Positions 49,930-63,187 of a stretch of 64,000 nucleotides of DNA are shown here, in pieces. The stretch is from Spongilla lacustris (Eukaryota; Porifera; Demospongiae; Spongillida; Spongillidae). The notes under the pieces are model-generated. The model made no database searches and was not told the DNA's origin. It worked only from the letters and a program-made list of their open reading frames with translations. Each line of letters opens with the position of its first letter. Position 1 is the stretch's first letter. The stretch covers positions 8,111,377-8,175,376 of the forward strand of contig OX442419.1 in assembly GCA_949361645.1 (NCBI GenBank), in the 5' to 3' direction. The position numbers and the translations under genes are program-made.

Positions 49930-52114
49930 AGGATATCTTCAGCTACAAGTACAAGTGATTATTTTAACTTATACTATTTATATGGTCAAAAAATGGAGTC
50001 AACAGAAGGATAATACAATACAGAAAAAAAAAAACTTGATAAGAGACGAAACAGACTTTAGAAAAGCTGACCTACTTACACATGTATGTGGTGGAATGAA
50101 CGTGAAATACTTTATGACTAAAACATACTGATTTAGCCATTCCTGATTCAGCCACTCCTTCAGAAAGTTGCCAAATTAAATTTAATGAAAGAAAAGATGC
50201 ATGGCTTTCGCGCCAAAGTAAGCCTGTACATATTTCTCCACCAGAACTCCAAGCTTCTAGGTTATCACTGCATTCGTACTCCGTAAAATATTGCATACTT
50301 TAACCGCGGTGAAAGTTATAAGTCTGGGTACCCGTCTCATACTGGGCCACAACATCACTCCCATATAATGTATATGAAACTACCCATTTCCCTCAAGCAC
50401 GTTACAAAGAAGCTAATTCGAAGCAAAGGCCGGCTATGCTTAAAAGCTTCTGTCGGGGTCCTAGACGCCCAGAACCCCCAAATATATGTCAGTCTGAAAC
50501 TGACAATAAATCAATTCAAGTGGTTAAGGACTTTGTGAAAGGCTTAAAATACCCTGTTGCACCTTATAGGCCCTATGTTGGCATGCACTTACATATACAG
50601 GTCTTCTTATCCCGGTTATTTGTTGAAGTTTACTGAACAATTCCCGGCTAGCTGTTTTTAACTCTTCTTCGAGCATTCAGGAGGGTACTTGCAATCACCA
50701 CAAACGCCAGTATTACCACATACTAGTGCAGCTCCATGCCAACACCTCGGCAGCATTCGGCAGAACTGAGCATGCGCGCGACAGAATTTCCAGGAAGTGA
50801 CTGAATTTCCTTAGAAACGACAGAATTTCCTGCACTTTACATTTACACGTTATACAACCGTAGCTTTTATTGACATGTGAGCCTTATATAGCAATAATTA
50901 ATACTGGGTTGAACATAACCCAAAAAGCATATATATCTTGTACACTTAAATTTTTAATCTTCAACATGCAAGAACATGTATCGACAAGAGGGATAAACTG
51001 ATAATATGCACGCATGCAGACGTGCACATGTACTTGGGGACATTTTGGAATGATCTATGACAATGTTCATGACAGACAAATAATTTGAAGAACTGGTGAT
51101 GTTGGACCACTTGTCATCAAAACTGGCTGTCACAGACATATTAGATCAATTTCAATTTAGGGTACCAATAGGATGGAAAATTACTGTTGAGCTTAGTAAT
51201 CTTCTCTACAACACTTATAGAGTGTTTGATCTAGCTGTCCATCAAACGCAAGTGATTATATATATATTTTGCATGCTTTTGGAATTGAAGTTGACTTTTG
51301 GGTAACCCATTTAGTCAGAGACATTACATAGCTTCTTTTGCCCATACTGGATGAGACATTATGTAATAACTGAGGCGAGGCTTTAGAGGTAGACAGTGTC
51401 TCTTTCTCACCTGGAAAAGAGGAGATTGGGGTAAGAACATTGTGATGGTGTGAAGGATATGTGTGGTAAGAGCATTGTGATGATGCATTTACTGGTCTGG
51501 TAGTAGCATGGTATTTTCAATGACGGTGAGAATATAGATATCTATATCATTTCATCACTTGCATGTGAATTATAACATCATAACAAATTATCATGATGTT
51601 TAGACAAGCCATGCATGTGACATGCATTTCGCACCAAAGTACAAACTCCACACATAATATTGTGCAGAATCGGATGATGAACATGCAGACTTATTACATG
51701 CATGCATGGAGTACCAATATTAATCAATCACTGCACACCATATATGTCTATGACCCATTATTGAAGTTCACCAATGAGAATGTATTCAACATGCATGCTG
51801 GTCCTGGAGATTATGTGTAATATGTACAGGAAACTACTTCACTGTATGTTTGTGCTAGTGACAAACTGCTTATGAAAATCCCACCTAAGGTATTTGTTGC
51901 AAAATGTTCAATACAATAACACTATTTGATTTCAATTACAGTTATGTGTTGCCAGGCAGCAGGAGATGTACAATGACTTCCAAATATCATAACTGCACCA
52001 CTTAAAATAAAAGTTTATATAAGCTTATGTTTGATGGGATACAAAACAAACGTCCTTGCATGCAGGCAACAAATGCCAGTGCAACATGTATATGCCATGC
52101 ACCACTATATAGTC
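49930..52114. other. Noncoding stretch
   Basis: About 2.2 kb of AT-rich DNA without recognised exons or repeats; short open frames look random. Confidence 0.45.
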
Positions 52115-54945
52115 CTAACATCTGCTGAAGCCCTGACTGCCCTCATTGATGGCTGTCATTAATGATGAATGAAGGTGCTGGTACGAGTTGTATGTTGGCA
52201 GTAATAGCCTGTTGAAACTGAAGAAAGCAAACTGAAGACAATATGCACAATGCATGTTCCCCACAGAATTACCATGTGGCTGCAAATGGAAGCCGTCCAT
52301 GTTGGCCATCAAGATATCTGATGCAAATTGGGTGTGCCAGGTCCGCAAACCCTCTGGCAGGCAGTCTGGAGGACCCTGTGACAAACTGTAAGAACTTTGA
52401 CATATCTTCTGAGGTGAACCCTTGAACTGCTGCCCAGAACCATTGCACTGTCTCCTCCCATCTGGGACCCCTGCCTTCAACCACAGTGTGCTTCCGGAGG
52501 TCATCAACATCCACATTGGTTGTTCCACACATGAGAAGCTACATGCACATATAGATAAGTACACCCACATCTAAAATGATTTTAACCATTTGTAAAATGC
52601 CTTCTTCAACATGCAACCTGGAGACATCGATTCAGTTGTGTTTAAATCCATTTTAGATTGATGCAGATGCCATGCAATGCATGATAAAAACATCAAAGTT
52701 TACAGCTCTTGCAATGCTGTATGTGATTTGTGTAGTCTATTGCACAGTAGATCTATTTTTCACACGAGATGCATATAAAAGTCACCTCATTTGCAAAGTT
52801 AGTGTACAATATTTGTTGAGGTATTTATCTTCACTAGATGCATGCTGCATGATTTGATGAAGGGCATAAGGTGCAGCTGCTTTTGAAGAACGTCAGATGA
52901 TGAGCCTAGTTTGATGCTGCACAAATTCTGCAGCAAGACCATGCACTTCTTATTTTAGTTTGCTCTAGTGTATGTAATGTAGAGTATTCAAATTGCTCAG
53001 ATCCTACCTCCTAGCTCTTGTTCATCAAACATCATTAAGAATTCCTCTGGAATTAATTCATTTAAGCCTGCAAATTGCACAATGATGGTCTTTCCAATAC
53101 AACTGAATACTCAGTGAGGTTTGCTAACCTTCCACAAATGCAGCAATTTCCAGAAGTCTCCATTCTGTACTTTGTTAAAAGACTGAGGTACTCCATTTTT
53201 TTTTTATCTGTCACAGGAATAGATCGACCCATCTTCTGCAGTGGCACTTCTTCCAATTAAATGGTAATGAAACTGGGATATATGTGAACAGAAAAGCACA
53301 AACTTGGGTCTATGTGAGCTGTCATAATCACTTACAACAAAGAACAGATCCAAACCTTCTACACTGTTTTCAGTGATAGAGTTATACATCAGAGGGTCAT
53401 CCGTTTTGAGGCACTGCAAGTGAAATTTGATCAGTGCCATATATTATGCAGCTTTCTATTAAAACTTTGAATTAATGTTAATGTTATAGTATGCGTAGAT
53501 TGTTAATGAAGTGACATAATAATGCATAAATACCCTTACCTGTGAAGTCACTTTTAGGCCAAGAATTTGGACCAAAAAGGAACGTGTGAATCTTGCTTTT
53601 GTCAGTTGAGGATTTCCCAGTGCACATTCAAGGATGCATTTCCCAACTATCCAGCCCGCAAATGTGTAGCAGCTGAGGTCAACACCAGGGGGTTTGAAAA
53701 ATGCTTTGCAAGGATGCACCTAAATTGCAAATTGGTAGAATGGATGAAGCTGCTTTATCTCATGCAATATGGAATTGTTATGCAATAATTGGTCCTCACC
53801 AGTGCCTGAGGACTGTCATCTACTGCTCTAAACATTCCTGATTGTGATGAAAAGCACTGCTCTGTGAGTAGCTCAAAGAACTCCCTAGCTAGATAATCCT
53901 CCTGCGTCCATTCCTAGCAAACACATAATGTAAATGTTTATAAATTAATAATAAAACATACCTTGTTCGCCATTAAAATTCACAACAACATGTTTCAGCC
54001 AGTCTGCATTTGTGAAAGATTTTGTTTCTTCCATTGCCTATGAGACTTCCGTATTGTAATAATACACAGTCAGTACTGTCAGTACATTAAAAAGGAAACC
54101 CAACAAAACAAAACAAACAAAACGTACTGATTGTATCAGCTGCTACCTTGATACTGAAATAGGAACTGAGGAATCTTGGTTGGACTCTCCAAAATGGTGG
54201 TGTATCAGTTGTTTGTTAAATTCTATTTGTTTGTCAGTAAAACACATTGACCCTCCTGATGCAATGACATATAGAGAAACAAAATTTGCATTAAAGCACA
54301 ACTTATTAATCCTGTTGCTCATGGTAAACCTGATATGTTTAGCAGAAAGCAATACACTCTCTGCTTTGTGTTAGTATTTTTACAGACATTCCACTACCAT
54401 CATCAACCGTGAAAACATTTGGTTCATCATGCAGAATGATCTGATGGGGAAGCATTGCAAAGTCAGTGCTGGGGCACCGGTAATATGTCGACTTTACCTT
54501 TGTGGAACGACACACTCCGAATTTGTGGCACTTTTTTTTTTAAAAAGGCCTTTTTGATTATCTGCATTTGCTGCAGATTTGTATTCAGCTGTGCACTACC
54601 ACACATAATGTACATGTAAGTGCTTACCCTGGAGCACAACCTTATCACAACATCTTTGCTTTTTTTGTTGGGACGGAGTTTTTCCCTAGTATATTCTTCT
54701 ACCTTCATGCATCATGTCAACTCGATATGCATTAATATCTGAACCAAATAACAAGGAACCTGAATATGACTATTCACTTACGTTTTCCGCTCACCATCTA
54801 GGCAGATAATTTCAAACTTACTCATCTCAATGTCTTGATTGCACATGATACACACTCTGAAAAAACCTGCATTACAACCCTCCAGTGGACTTCTTCACAT
54901 TTCTCCAAATTGCATCTTATTTTACTTTTGGACTTCTGTATTGTC
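52115..54945 (-). pseudogene. Truncated AREL1-like duplicate, multiply broken
   Basis: Aligns with exons 7-18 of the intact gene at 22.6-25.6 kb; the anchor, repeat and filamin exons are missing. Disabling changes, compared with the intact copy: an 11-nt and a 1-nt deletion in the exon-7 part; one extra base in a 10-base homopolymer near 54536; a 16-nt deletion near 54348; a 4-nt duplication near 53888 that creates an in-frame stop; loss of a GT donor base near 53305; an 8-nt net deletion near 53150; and one extra base near 53011. The last two exons (52538-52273 and 52217-52115) remain open and keep the catalytic Cys codon split across the intron. A transcript could exist, but a full ligase cannot be made. 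Confidence 0.9.
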
Positions 54946-55506
54946 CTGAGGGATTTTATTTTTACGTACATGTTAAAAGACAGCAATAATGCCACTTATG
55001 TAATTAATTCAACCTCTACTTAAAGTGGTTGCCGTATATTATAGAAACCATTATTTTATTGCATTGTTTGGTTGTTAATGCCAGCTGTCAATGATGAGTA
55101 TTTGAAGTAACTGATTGGGGACTATGGTTCATATCCATGCCAGAAAGATGGTACGGGGGTCCTGTCATGCAAAATTTGTTGAGAAAGGCGATTAGCTTAT
55201 TGCTATCGTATTTTACGTAAGATATATAGGTTTAATTTGTCATTGTTTGATATTCATAGAATCATGGCATGTAATACAACTCATTTTGCCCAAATAAAAA
55301 CGTTCAATAGTTTTTGCTTAAAATAGATATTAAAGTAAAATCTATGGTTCAACCGGCCCGGTGTAATTACCAATTGTGAAACTGGGAACATAGGAAAACG
55401 GATCCATCAGCCTTGTGTGGGCTACAGAGGTTTGAAATATTTTCAGTCTACAATGCAATATGTTACGGACCCATATTTTGTATATCTGCGTGGACACATA
55501 TATATA

Positions 55507-55800
55507 CAAGTAAATCAAAAACTACTCTATTGAGAAAGTGATCGGTGGTATGTAGGATTGGTGGTGCAAAAAGCAAGGAAACAAGGTACAGTATGTTAAA
55601 GTGAGGTTTGGTAGGATCCTACAACTCACAGTCCTGAATTTGCAAATGAAGAAGCCTATTTGCAAATGTAGGACTGTTATAGTTGTAGGATCCTACCAAA
55701 CCTCACTTTAACATACTGTACCTTGTTTCCTTGGTTTTTGCACCACCAATCCTACATACCACCAATCTCTTTCTCGATAGAGAAGTTTTTGATTTACTTG
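55507..55800. mobile_element. Palindromic MITE, family B
   Basis: 294 bp, from CAAGTAAATC to GATTTACTTG, with the central blocks TTGGTAGGATCCTACAACT in both orientations. It is absent from the corresponding place in duplication copy 1 (about 26100). Confidence 0.85.
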
Positions 55801-56480
55801 TTCCCCTATTTTTTTTTCTCTGCCAGGAGTGTTCAATATAATATATGGCTTAGTGTATTTGTTGCGATGTATAGGACGCGTAGATTCCTCTTATGTGTAT
55901 AGTCTAAGTATATAGGTTTTATTTTATTTATTGATAGGCCTACCTTTGTTCTTCGGATATCTTTAACTCAGAGTTCTCCTTGCTAACGAGCCGTTTTCTT
56001 TGGCTTGGTCCTTTGCTGAATTAGAACCGCCTGTTGTAAACGTGTATGCAGCTGCGTACGTTGCGTAGCCTGGCAACAGTAAATTAAGACGCCTATGTCC
56101 CGTCATATTGCATACTGCTAGGCAACCGAGAATTTTCACCGATAATGAATTGCACCTGCTTGGGTCATTTCACGGCATTTCATCACCAACTAACAACTTT
56201 AGGTCTTATTTGTATTAAAGGGCACGTAACAAAATGCTACTTTTTGAAGCTAATCTCGTGACGTTCCTGTCGCAAGTTATACGTGATGAACGGAAGACGG
56301 AGATGAAGACAAATTACTAGTAAAAGGCGGAATTTTGGTACCGACTTGTCACTCCACGTAAACGGCACTGTTTAGCGATGCTCACGTTATATGTGCATAT
56401 CTTTCATGTTTGTGATGGATTATATGCGAGCTGGCGAGTAAAAACCACGCCCACGAAGCCAATCCTAGATAGGACCTCCT
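55801..56480. other. Insertion flank, no genes
   Basis: The first 120 bp also follow MITE B at 8682-8800. The rest has no counterpart in duplication copy 1 and no recognised feature. Confidence 0.5.
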
Positions 56481-56520
56481 GATATAGTGGTTGAAGTTTT
56501 CACCACCTCCATATGCAGAC

Positions 56521-57388
56521 TACGGTGGCCCGGTAGGTCGCGCACTAAGACAGTTGCGCCGCGCACTACTTGAAGTTTGCACCGCGCACTAGTTGAGGTT
56601 TGCACCGTGCACAGCGCACTAGTTGAGATTTGCACCGCGCACTAGTTGAGATTTGCACCGCGCACTAGTTGAGGTTTGCACCGCGCACTAGTCCGGATTT
56701 GCACCGCGCACTAATTGAGGTTTGCACCCAGCACTAGTTGACAGCGCACTAGTCGAGATTTGCACTGCGCACTGACTATGGGATGGCGAATGATTTGGTT
56801 ACGTCACTAACTATTAAAGCGGCTATTAACAAACAGTTCAAAGTTCTAATGTTCTAATGCTGCACCGAAACGATCTAGAGGTCTTTCGTTGCCTCCAATA
56901 TACTAGTTGGGCGTAGCCTGACCTTCGCGTTTTGGGAGAAGGTCGGGTATGTGTACCTGGTATGGGCTTGATTAGATACCCGATTCCGCCAAAACGCGAA
57001 GGTCAGGCTACGCCCGACTAGTATATTGGAGGCAACGTAAGACCTCTGGATCGTTTCGGTGCAGCATTAGAACATTAGAACTTCGAACTGTTTGTTAATA
57101 GCCGCTTTAATAGATAGTGACGTAACCAAACAATTTGCCATCCCATAGTCAGTGCGCAGTACAAACCTCAACTAGTGCTGGGTGCAAACCTCAATTAGTG
57201 CGCGGTGCAAATCCGGACTAGTGCGCGGTGCAAACCTCAACTAGTGCGCGGTGCAAATCTCAACTAGTGCGCGGTGCAAATCTCAACTAGTGCGCTGTGC
57301 ACGGTGCAAACCTCAACTAGTGCGCGGTGCAAACTTCAAGTAGTGCGTGGCGCAACTGTCTTAGTGCGCGACCTACCGGGTCACCATA
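56521..57388. mobile_element. Foldback transposon with subterminal repeats and target duplication
   Basis: The ends TACGGTGGCCCGGTAGGTCG and the complement of the right end differ at only two positions. Each arm holds about eight direct units of about 24 bp, GCGCACTAGTTGAGGTTTGC, and the arms are inverted around 56950-56990. GCAGAC flanks both sides (56515-56520 and 57389-57394), while the duplicated locus has a single GCAGAC at 26186-26191. The element has no coding capacity. Confidence 0.93.
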
Positions 57389-57600
57389 GCAGACAGCAAG
57401 GTTCGTGCGCATTTCAAAGAGGCTTTCTATTCGGTTAACATGCATACGCATGTCCAACCACTAAGGCAAATATAATTATAACAATTCAAAGCAATTTTCC
57501 TGGCATTAAAACACAGAATAAACATACTATTGAAGCATTAATTAAAATGACTCGATATTTGTAGCGAGACTCAGTGTACAATCATGTGCCTATATGAATA

Positions 57601-57895
57601 AGTGAAGGGACTGGGAGTGAAAAGAGCAGCTATCATGCCTGGGTTGGGGGGTAGGCCGAATATGGCCGTTGATACTGAAAATTAAGAGCTCAGTCAGGAG
57701 AGGTGCTGTACTGTTTGTAAATATGTGTTTTACAATAATTCCTCCACTGTGAACTTTCATTGGGCGTGTGAGCGTGAGGTTTAAGCTAGAGTTGTGAGAG
57801 TTGGTATGACTGCCTTGTACACTTGTGGGGTATGCCCCTTGTATTCTTAGAGGGACCCGCCCTCACCCTCATAGCCCGTAGGCTGAGGTAGCGTT
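57601..57895. other. Spacer, nothing recognised
   Basis: No feature was recognised. Confidence 0.35.
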
Positions 57896-57998
57896 CAGGG
57901 TTGCCGCGATATATCGCGGTTACATAGACTTCTATGGGCGGTTAGCGGTTAACCGCCCATAGAAGTCTATGTAACCGCGATATATCGCGGCAACCCTG
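57896..57998. mobile_element. 103-bp hAT-like palindromic MITE
   Basis: A perfect or near-perfect inverted repeat starting CAGGGTTGCCGCGATATATC and ending with its complement; the centre is GGTTAGCGGTTAACC. CAGGGTTG ends are common in hAT nonautonomous elements. The 8-bp flanks share only GTAG, so a target duplication is not clear. Confidence 0.82.
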
Positions 57999-57999
57999 G

Positions 58000-59190
58000 T
58001 AGTTAAAAAAAACTAAAGGCAGAGGTGTTTTATTAGAGGCCGATAGCATTGAGGTTTTTACCAGTGGCCTGTTACAGGATCCTATTTTACTCGAGTTTTG
58101 TTGCACACCTTAGCTAGCAATGGTGAGAGGGGTCTAGAGTGTACATGGTGTGTGTGTCTGTAATGATGGTGCGTTTCTAATGTGTATATTGTGTGACGGA
58201 ACATTGTGATCGTTTAGACAAGATGGTTGGGGGTCTACAGAGGAGTGGATACCAACAGTTTCACCTGAGTGGAAACACACTCCTAACCAGTCATTGAGCG
58301 CCCCCCAAAGAACTGTGTCATGCATGACAACAGGGTTGCTGTCATGACAACTGTAGCCATAAAGGGTGCTTTGCATCTAGTGGACTGGGGACCTGGCAAT
58401 CAGAAAGCTTTTGCCATGTCTCCATGGGTATGGACACAACACAAAAGTACAATGCAGACATGCTGTGGATGATGGTTCTCAAGTCCTGGGCATGTTTGGG
58501 GTGGGGCCAACATCACTGCTACTGTGGAATAGTAACAGGGTGGAGCATAGTGATTATTTAGGCAAGATATCTGGGGGTCTACAGTGGGGTGTCCTAACCA
58601 GTCATTGAGTGTACGCAGTGAAGAGATGTGTGTATACATGTGTAATTAGTTAAGAGGTGTGTCCATACATGTACATGTACTTAGTGTATAAGGCATTTAC
58701 CCATGTGCTCTGTCTCACACCCATGCAGTCCAGCTCTTGGTTCCTCTCTCTGTTGTCCTCGGCAGCAAGCTCTACTTCGGCCTTGAAACATTAACGGACA
58801 TTTACTTTGTACGTGTAACATGATGATAATGATGATTTGGAACTGGCCTGGGAACTGGTGTGATTCAATCACTGGTTTTAACACGCGAGATTCTATCATG
58901 TTCTATATGTATTATAGCGAACATATCTAAGGCGCGAGGGAACTTAGCTCTCCAGCAGCGCGTGAAGATATGATCATAGTTTATTCTACTAATGTATGAA
59001 GGGGGCAGGACATGTAAACATGATCGATATGCCAATACATGTATACTATATTATGTATATACGTGATTCTGAGATTGAAATAATTCATGTCAATGTAGCC
59101 ACTGTACATGCATGCTTTAGCTGGTGCCATATATTCCAGCTCTGCTGCCTTGTACAGGGTTAATCATCCATCACAAAAGCAAAGATGTTC
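58000..59190. other. Noncoding stretch
   Basis: No exon was recognised; a few diverged repeated phrases (such as TAACCAGTCATTGAG at 58274 and 58594) suggest old duplication. Confidence 0.4.
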
Positions 59191-59191
59191 G

Positions 59192-59545
59192 GGTTCCCAG
59201 GAAAACAGACCTGAGTGTGTGGTTAACATCCCAAGCAAATATATTCCAACACCTTGACCATGTGCTAGGTGGGTAGAAACATAGGGGCAACAGTTCTGAA
59301 TGACTTTCTGTCTCAGAAGCATAGATGGCTCTGGTCCCCAGGAAAAAAGACCTGATTGTCTGGTTTACATCCCAACCAAACATGTTCCAACACCTTGACC
59401 ATGTGCTAGGTGGGTAGAAACATAGGGGCAACAGTTATGAATGACTTTCCACTTGTGTCATGACAATCACAGCTATCTCAGAAGGAAAGATGGCTCTGGT
59501 CCACAAGAAAATGACATGATTGTCTGGTTAACCGCTTAGATGTCA
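59192..59545. repeat. Tandem repeat of about 141 bp, 2-3 copies
   Basis: Units share CCAACACCTTGACCATGTGC and GGTGGGTAGAAACATAGGGG. The second spacing is longer because of a 24-bp insertion. Confidence 0.82.
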
Positions 59546-60466
59546 AACAGGTGTTTACTGTTACCAAGGTATTTTGGGTGAGGTGACAACAAACCTATGA
59601 AAAATTATACCAATTTGAAGTTCTTCATGAACATGGGTGTCTAAGATTATCCCTTCCTGCCACACAAATTTTTCTGACCACATATGAGATCAAATCACCT
59701 CTACCTAACAAACCTTATATAGGCATTTATTTTTTTAACATCCCTAGTTCCCAACTAATGCATACACCATGTGGTAGATGGTTAGAAACATATATACGGG
59801 CAATAGTTCTGAATGACAAAGCGAGATCTAATATGAACCTTGATCGATGCACACTGTAGTATAGAATCAGAACACTGTTTCAGTGGTGTAGCCAGGATGA
59901 TATGTATGGCACGGCACACTGTAATAACTTGGAACTAGCAGGCACGCGTAAACATGTCGCGGCGGCCGGGCCGCGACAGCCCACACGGAAGGTCAGCCAC
60001 CAGAGGTACAAAATGTATACATGTACATGTACATTATATATATATATGACCGCACATGACGTCACAACACACCAACACAAATCATCCAATGGGAATCGAC
60101 CACGTGTGACCCTTGTGGTTGACCTTTCGGGAAGGATCCGTCATGGGCGTGGTCCAAATATACCACACACACACTGGCAGATTGCGGGATTTTTCTGAAG
60201 TTGAGAAAGCCCGAAGGGGGTGCGGCCCTCAGCTCATGCAGCTAGGGGGTATGGGGAGCGCTGAAATCTACCCAATCGAACCATTTGGTCATAAAAGTTG
60301 TGAATTATTTGTTTATTGATTCCATGAAAGAACCGAATCTGATTGTCGGTGAACACATAGTACAAAATCTACACATGCACCACACACCCACCCTAGCTCA
60401 CTGCTAATGCATCATGGTGAAGGCCATTATATGCCAGACGTCGTCATGGACACTTTTGACCTATAT
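59546..60466. other. Noncoding stretch
   Basis: No recognised exon or repeat apart from scattered ACATGTA palindromes. Confidence 0.4.
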
Positions 60467-62766
60467 CACTGTGCAAAAACTTTGTTATACGATAGCGTAT
60501 TCTATAGCGTATATTTGAATATACACCTTAAATATACACACCAGCGTATAGAACCATATACGCAGGTGCGTATATTCAAATATAACCGATCACGTGACAT
60601 TTGTGGTTGCTTAGCAAACCATTGAATTCACTTTGTGGCTACGTTGTCGGTCACCGTATACTAGTCGTATATTATCCTCCTACCACTCCCACCCCTCGTT
60701 CCCGATCCAGTTTAGTCAATTTAAAATTTTAATCATTTTGCACATGTACAACAAAACAACAAACTAACAGTCCGAGGCGGCAATCTGCATATATTCGATC
60801 CAAGGCACCTGTACAGAATACGAACAATAAATTCATATCGTAAAAAAAAATATTTCACTCACCACATATCATATCCTCGTTCTGTTTATACATGATTCTA
60901 TATATAAAGCAACAGATACATTATCGGGTAAGTGATATGCTTACCTTTCTTGTCTCCTATCTCCGATGTTTGACTTAAAACAATGGAACAGTGCGGGTTA
61001 AACACTTACCGTACCGTCCGGTCGGAGTCTGCAAGTTACCTTAGCAAAACACAACAAATGAATAGGCCTATACCTTTTTATATCGCGCTCCATTGTGCCT
61101 GTTGTTCTATCATTTCGGTTGTTCAACCGAACGGGAACACTTAGGACACTTGCCAACCTAGTGCAAATAGAGAAAGGTGAATTCATTCTTTAGCAACTGC
61201 AACACATAATACCGGTAACTTGTACACTCTGGAAAGACGAACTATTGCCATTTAACGATCAAAACCCTGATCTCAGCGCGATTCAACACGACCATGAAAT
61301 AACCCGCCTAAAATCTACAAATCACATGCACGGTTAGTTAACCACATTTCTAATTGGAGCACTTTTGTATCGTACTACACAAACATTTGTACAGGGGTCC
61401 AATAGAGGTCTACTGTGCAGGCATTCTACTGCTTCCATTGTAGCATTTACTGGGATCCGATGTGATCATGACCAAACTCAACTGGCGAGTTAGCATAGGC
61501 CATAGCCATGCACCATGGGCCCGGCCTACCGCTCACAAAATTTACCGCCGTATATACACCAAGCAGACATACATGTATATAGCTAACCTTCAGGGGCGGA
61601 TCCAGGATTTTAGAAAAGGGGGGGTTGTTCATGAATAATAATTTATTAAAGAGGGAGAGGGAGAGGGATGGGGACCCCGCCCGCCCAGCTAGAGGGTCTG
61701 GGGGAGCGCTGTAAGCTCCCCCAGCGGGGTCTGGGGCGGAGCCCCAGCCGCCAACGGTTTTTTATTATATCATGCTCAAATCACTACATAAAACTGCATG
61801 CAAAAACGGAAATTGTATATGAATCAAATAATTCAGCAATTTAGAATTGCTGGATCTATGTACGTACTACAATCGGATGCTTGAAACAGTTTTCTGCACG
61901 GGATGTGCACGCAGATTTCATCCACAGGTACTCTTTTTTTATAGTGCACGCATGCATGGAAATCAAAGCCAAAAGATGTTGCATAATTTTTGATCCTTCT
62001 TATTGATTAACTAGCTACTTCGGCGAAATCTAGCAAGCGCTATACGGTGCCTCGATCTCATACATGTAGGTCATGTTTAATCATATGCTTACTTTTTAAA
62101 GTAACAAAACTGCAATGCCATGCATGCATATATAATTGAGTAAGAGTTTTTATAAAAGGTCCTGTTTTGTTCTTTAGAGTGCAGTGTTTTATTGCCGTAT
62201 TGGAGAAGACTTAAGTATACATCATATCGCCTCTGGCATCTTTGCTCCATAGGGACGAGCGAAAGAAAATCGATTCCTATCACATAACAAGCAATCGCTA
62301 TAGCCATCGTTTTAAATCACGTAGAGTAGATTGTAAAACCTTCCACACTAACCGAAAATGCCACAGAAAGCTAGCTTGTGTTCAAGACATCGCGGGTCCG
62401 TTAATATACGAGGAAAGCGCACGCTGAACCGCGGCTTCAGAAGCCATCTTTTAGAATCGCCGTTACTTTTTATGTTGCTTGTTATTTTATATAAGGAATA
62501 CAGCTGTAAAGACAAAACCTTAGGCGTCCCTTGCTTACGCAAGTAAGCACCACGCGCTTACGTAAGAATGATCAATTAACTATATACATGTGTTTATTAA
62601 TAACATGAATGTGCAATGAAATGCGGATCGATTCGGTTAGCCTTTTTGCCTTACTAGTCTAAGTGTGGAAGCGCCTTTAGGAATCTTTCTCTTTTCTTCG
62701 AAATTTCCTATTAGTGAATGTTAATATTTTCATTACGGGTCCGAAAGGGGGGGTTGCAACCCCCCC

Positions 62767-62797
<31 letters not shown>

Positions 62798-63187
62798 TGG
62801 ATCCGCCACTGAACCTTTGACGTCCAGCAGCATTAATAGAAGCAAAGTAGCACTCCGACTTCGATGCTTACACACCTTCCTACCTCACGTGGGTCCGGGT
62901 ACGGGACTGACCACTCATGAATTAATTCTATGGTATACTTATGTAAACAGGGGGATTTTATGGAATGAAATATACGCAGTAGTACAGTATATTCAAATAT
63001 ACTCTTAAGAATACACTATCGTATATTTTTAAGGTGTGCTTATATAAACGGTGACGTATTTGACACTTGCGTATTCTCAAATATACGCGGTCGTACACTT
63101 CAAATATACTACACAGGGTATATTTTGCGCATTCCTCAAATATACGCATAAATATACACTATCGTATAACAAACTTTTTGCACAGTG
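60467..63187. mobile_element. 2.7-kb element with about 30-bp inverted ends
   Basis: CACTGTGCAAAAACTTTGTT then ATACGATAG at the left is inverted at the right end (CTATCGTATAACAAACTTTT then TGCACAGTG). TAT flanks both ends. Subterminal ATATTTGAATATAC and CAAATATACGC motifs occur on both sides. The interior has no transposase frame and is interrupted by the element at 61591-62811. Confidence 0.82.
61591..62811. mobile_element. Nested element with GGATCC inverted ends
   Basis: Left end CAGGGGCGGATCCAGG and right end CCTGGATCCGCCACTG are inverted copies. AACCTT occurs immediately outside both ends, a likely target duplication. Internal hairpins such as CTGGGGGAGCGCT and a run of about 30 C precede the right end. 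It is inserted inside the 60467-63187 element. Confidence 0.85.

Larger units (their letters stand above)
52115..57600. repeat. Segmental duplication, copy 2, with insertions
   Basis: Direct repeat of 22622-26400. It is longer because about 980 bp including MITE B (from 55507) and an 868-bp foldback (56521-57388) were inserted. The similarity resumes on the far side with GTTCGTGCGC and continues to about 57600. Confidence 0.88.
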
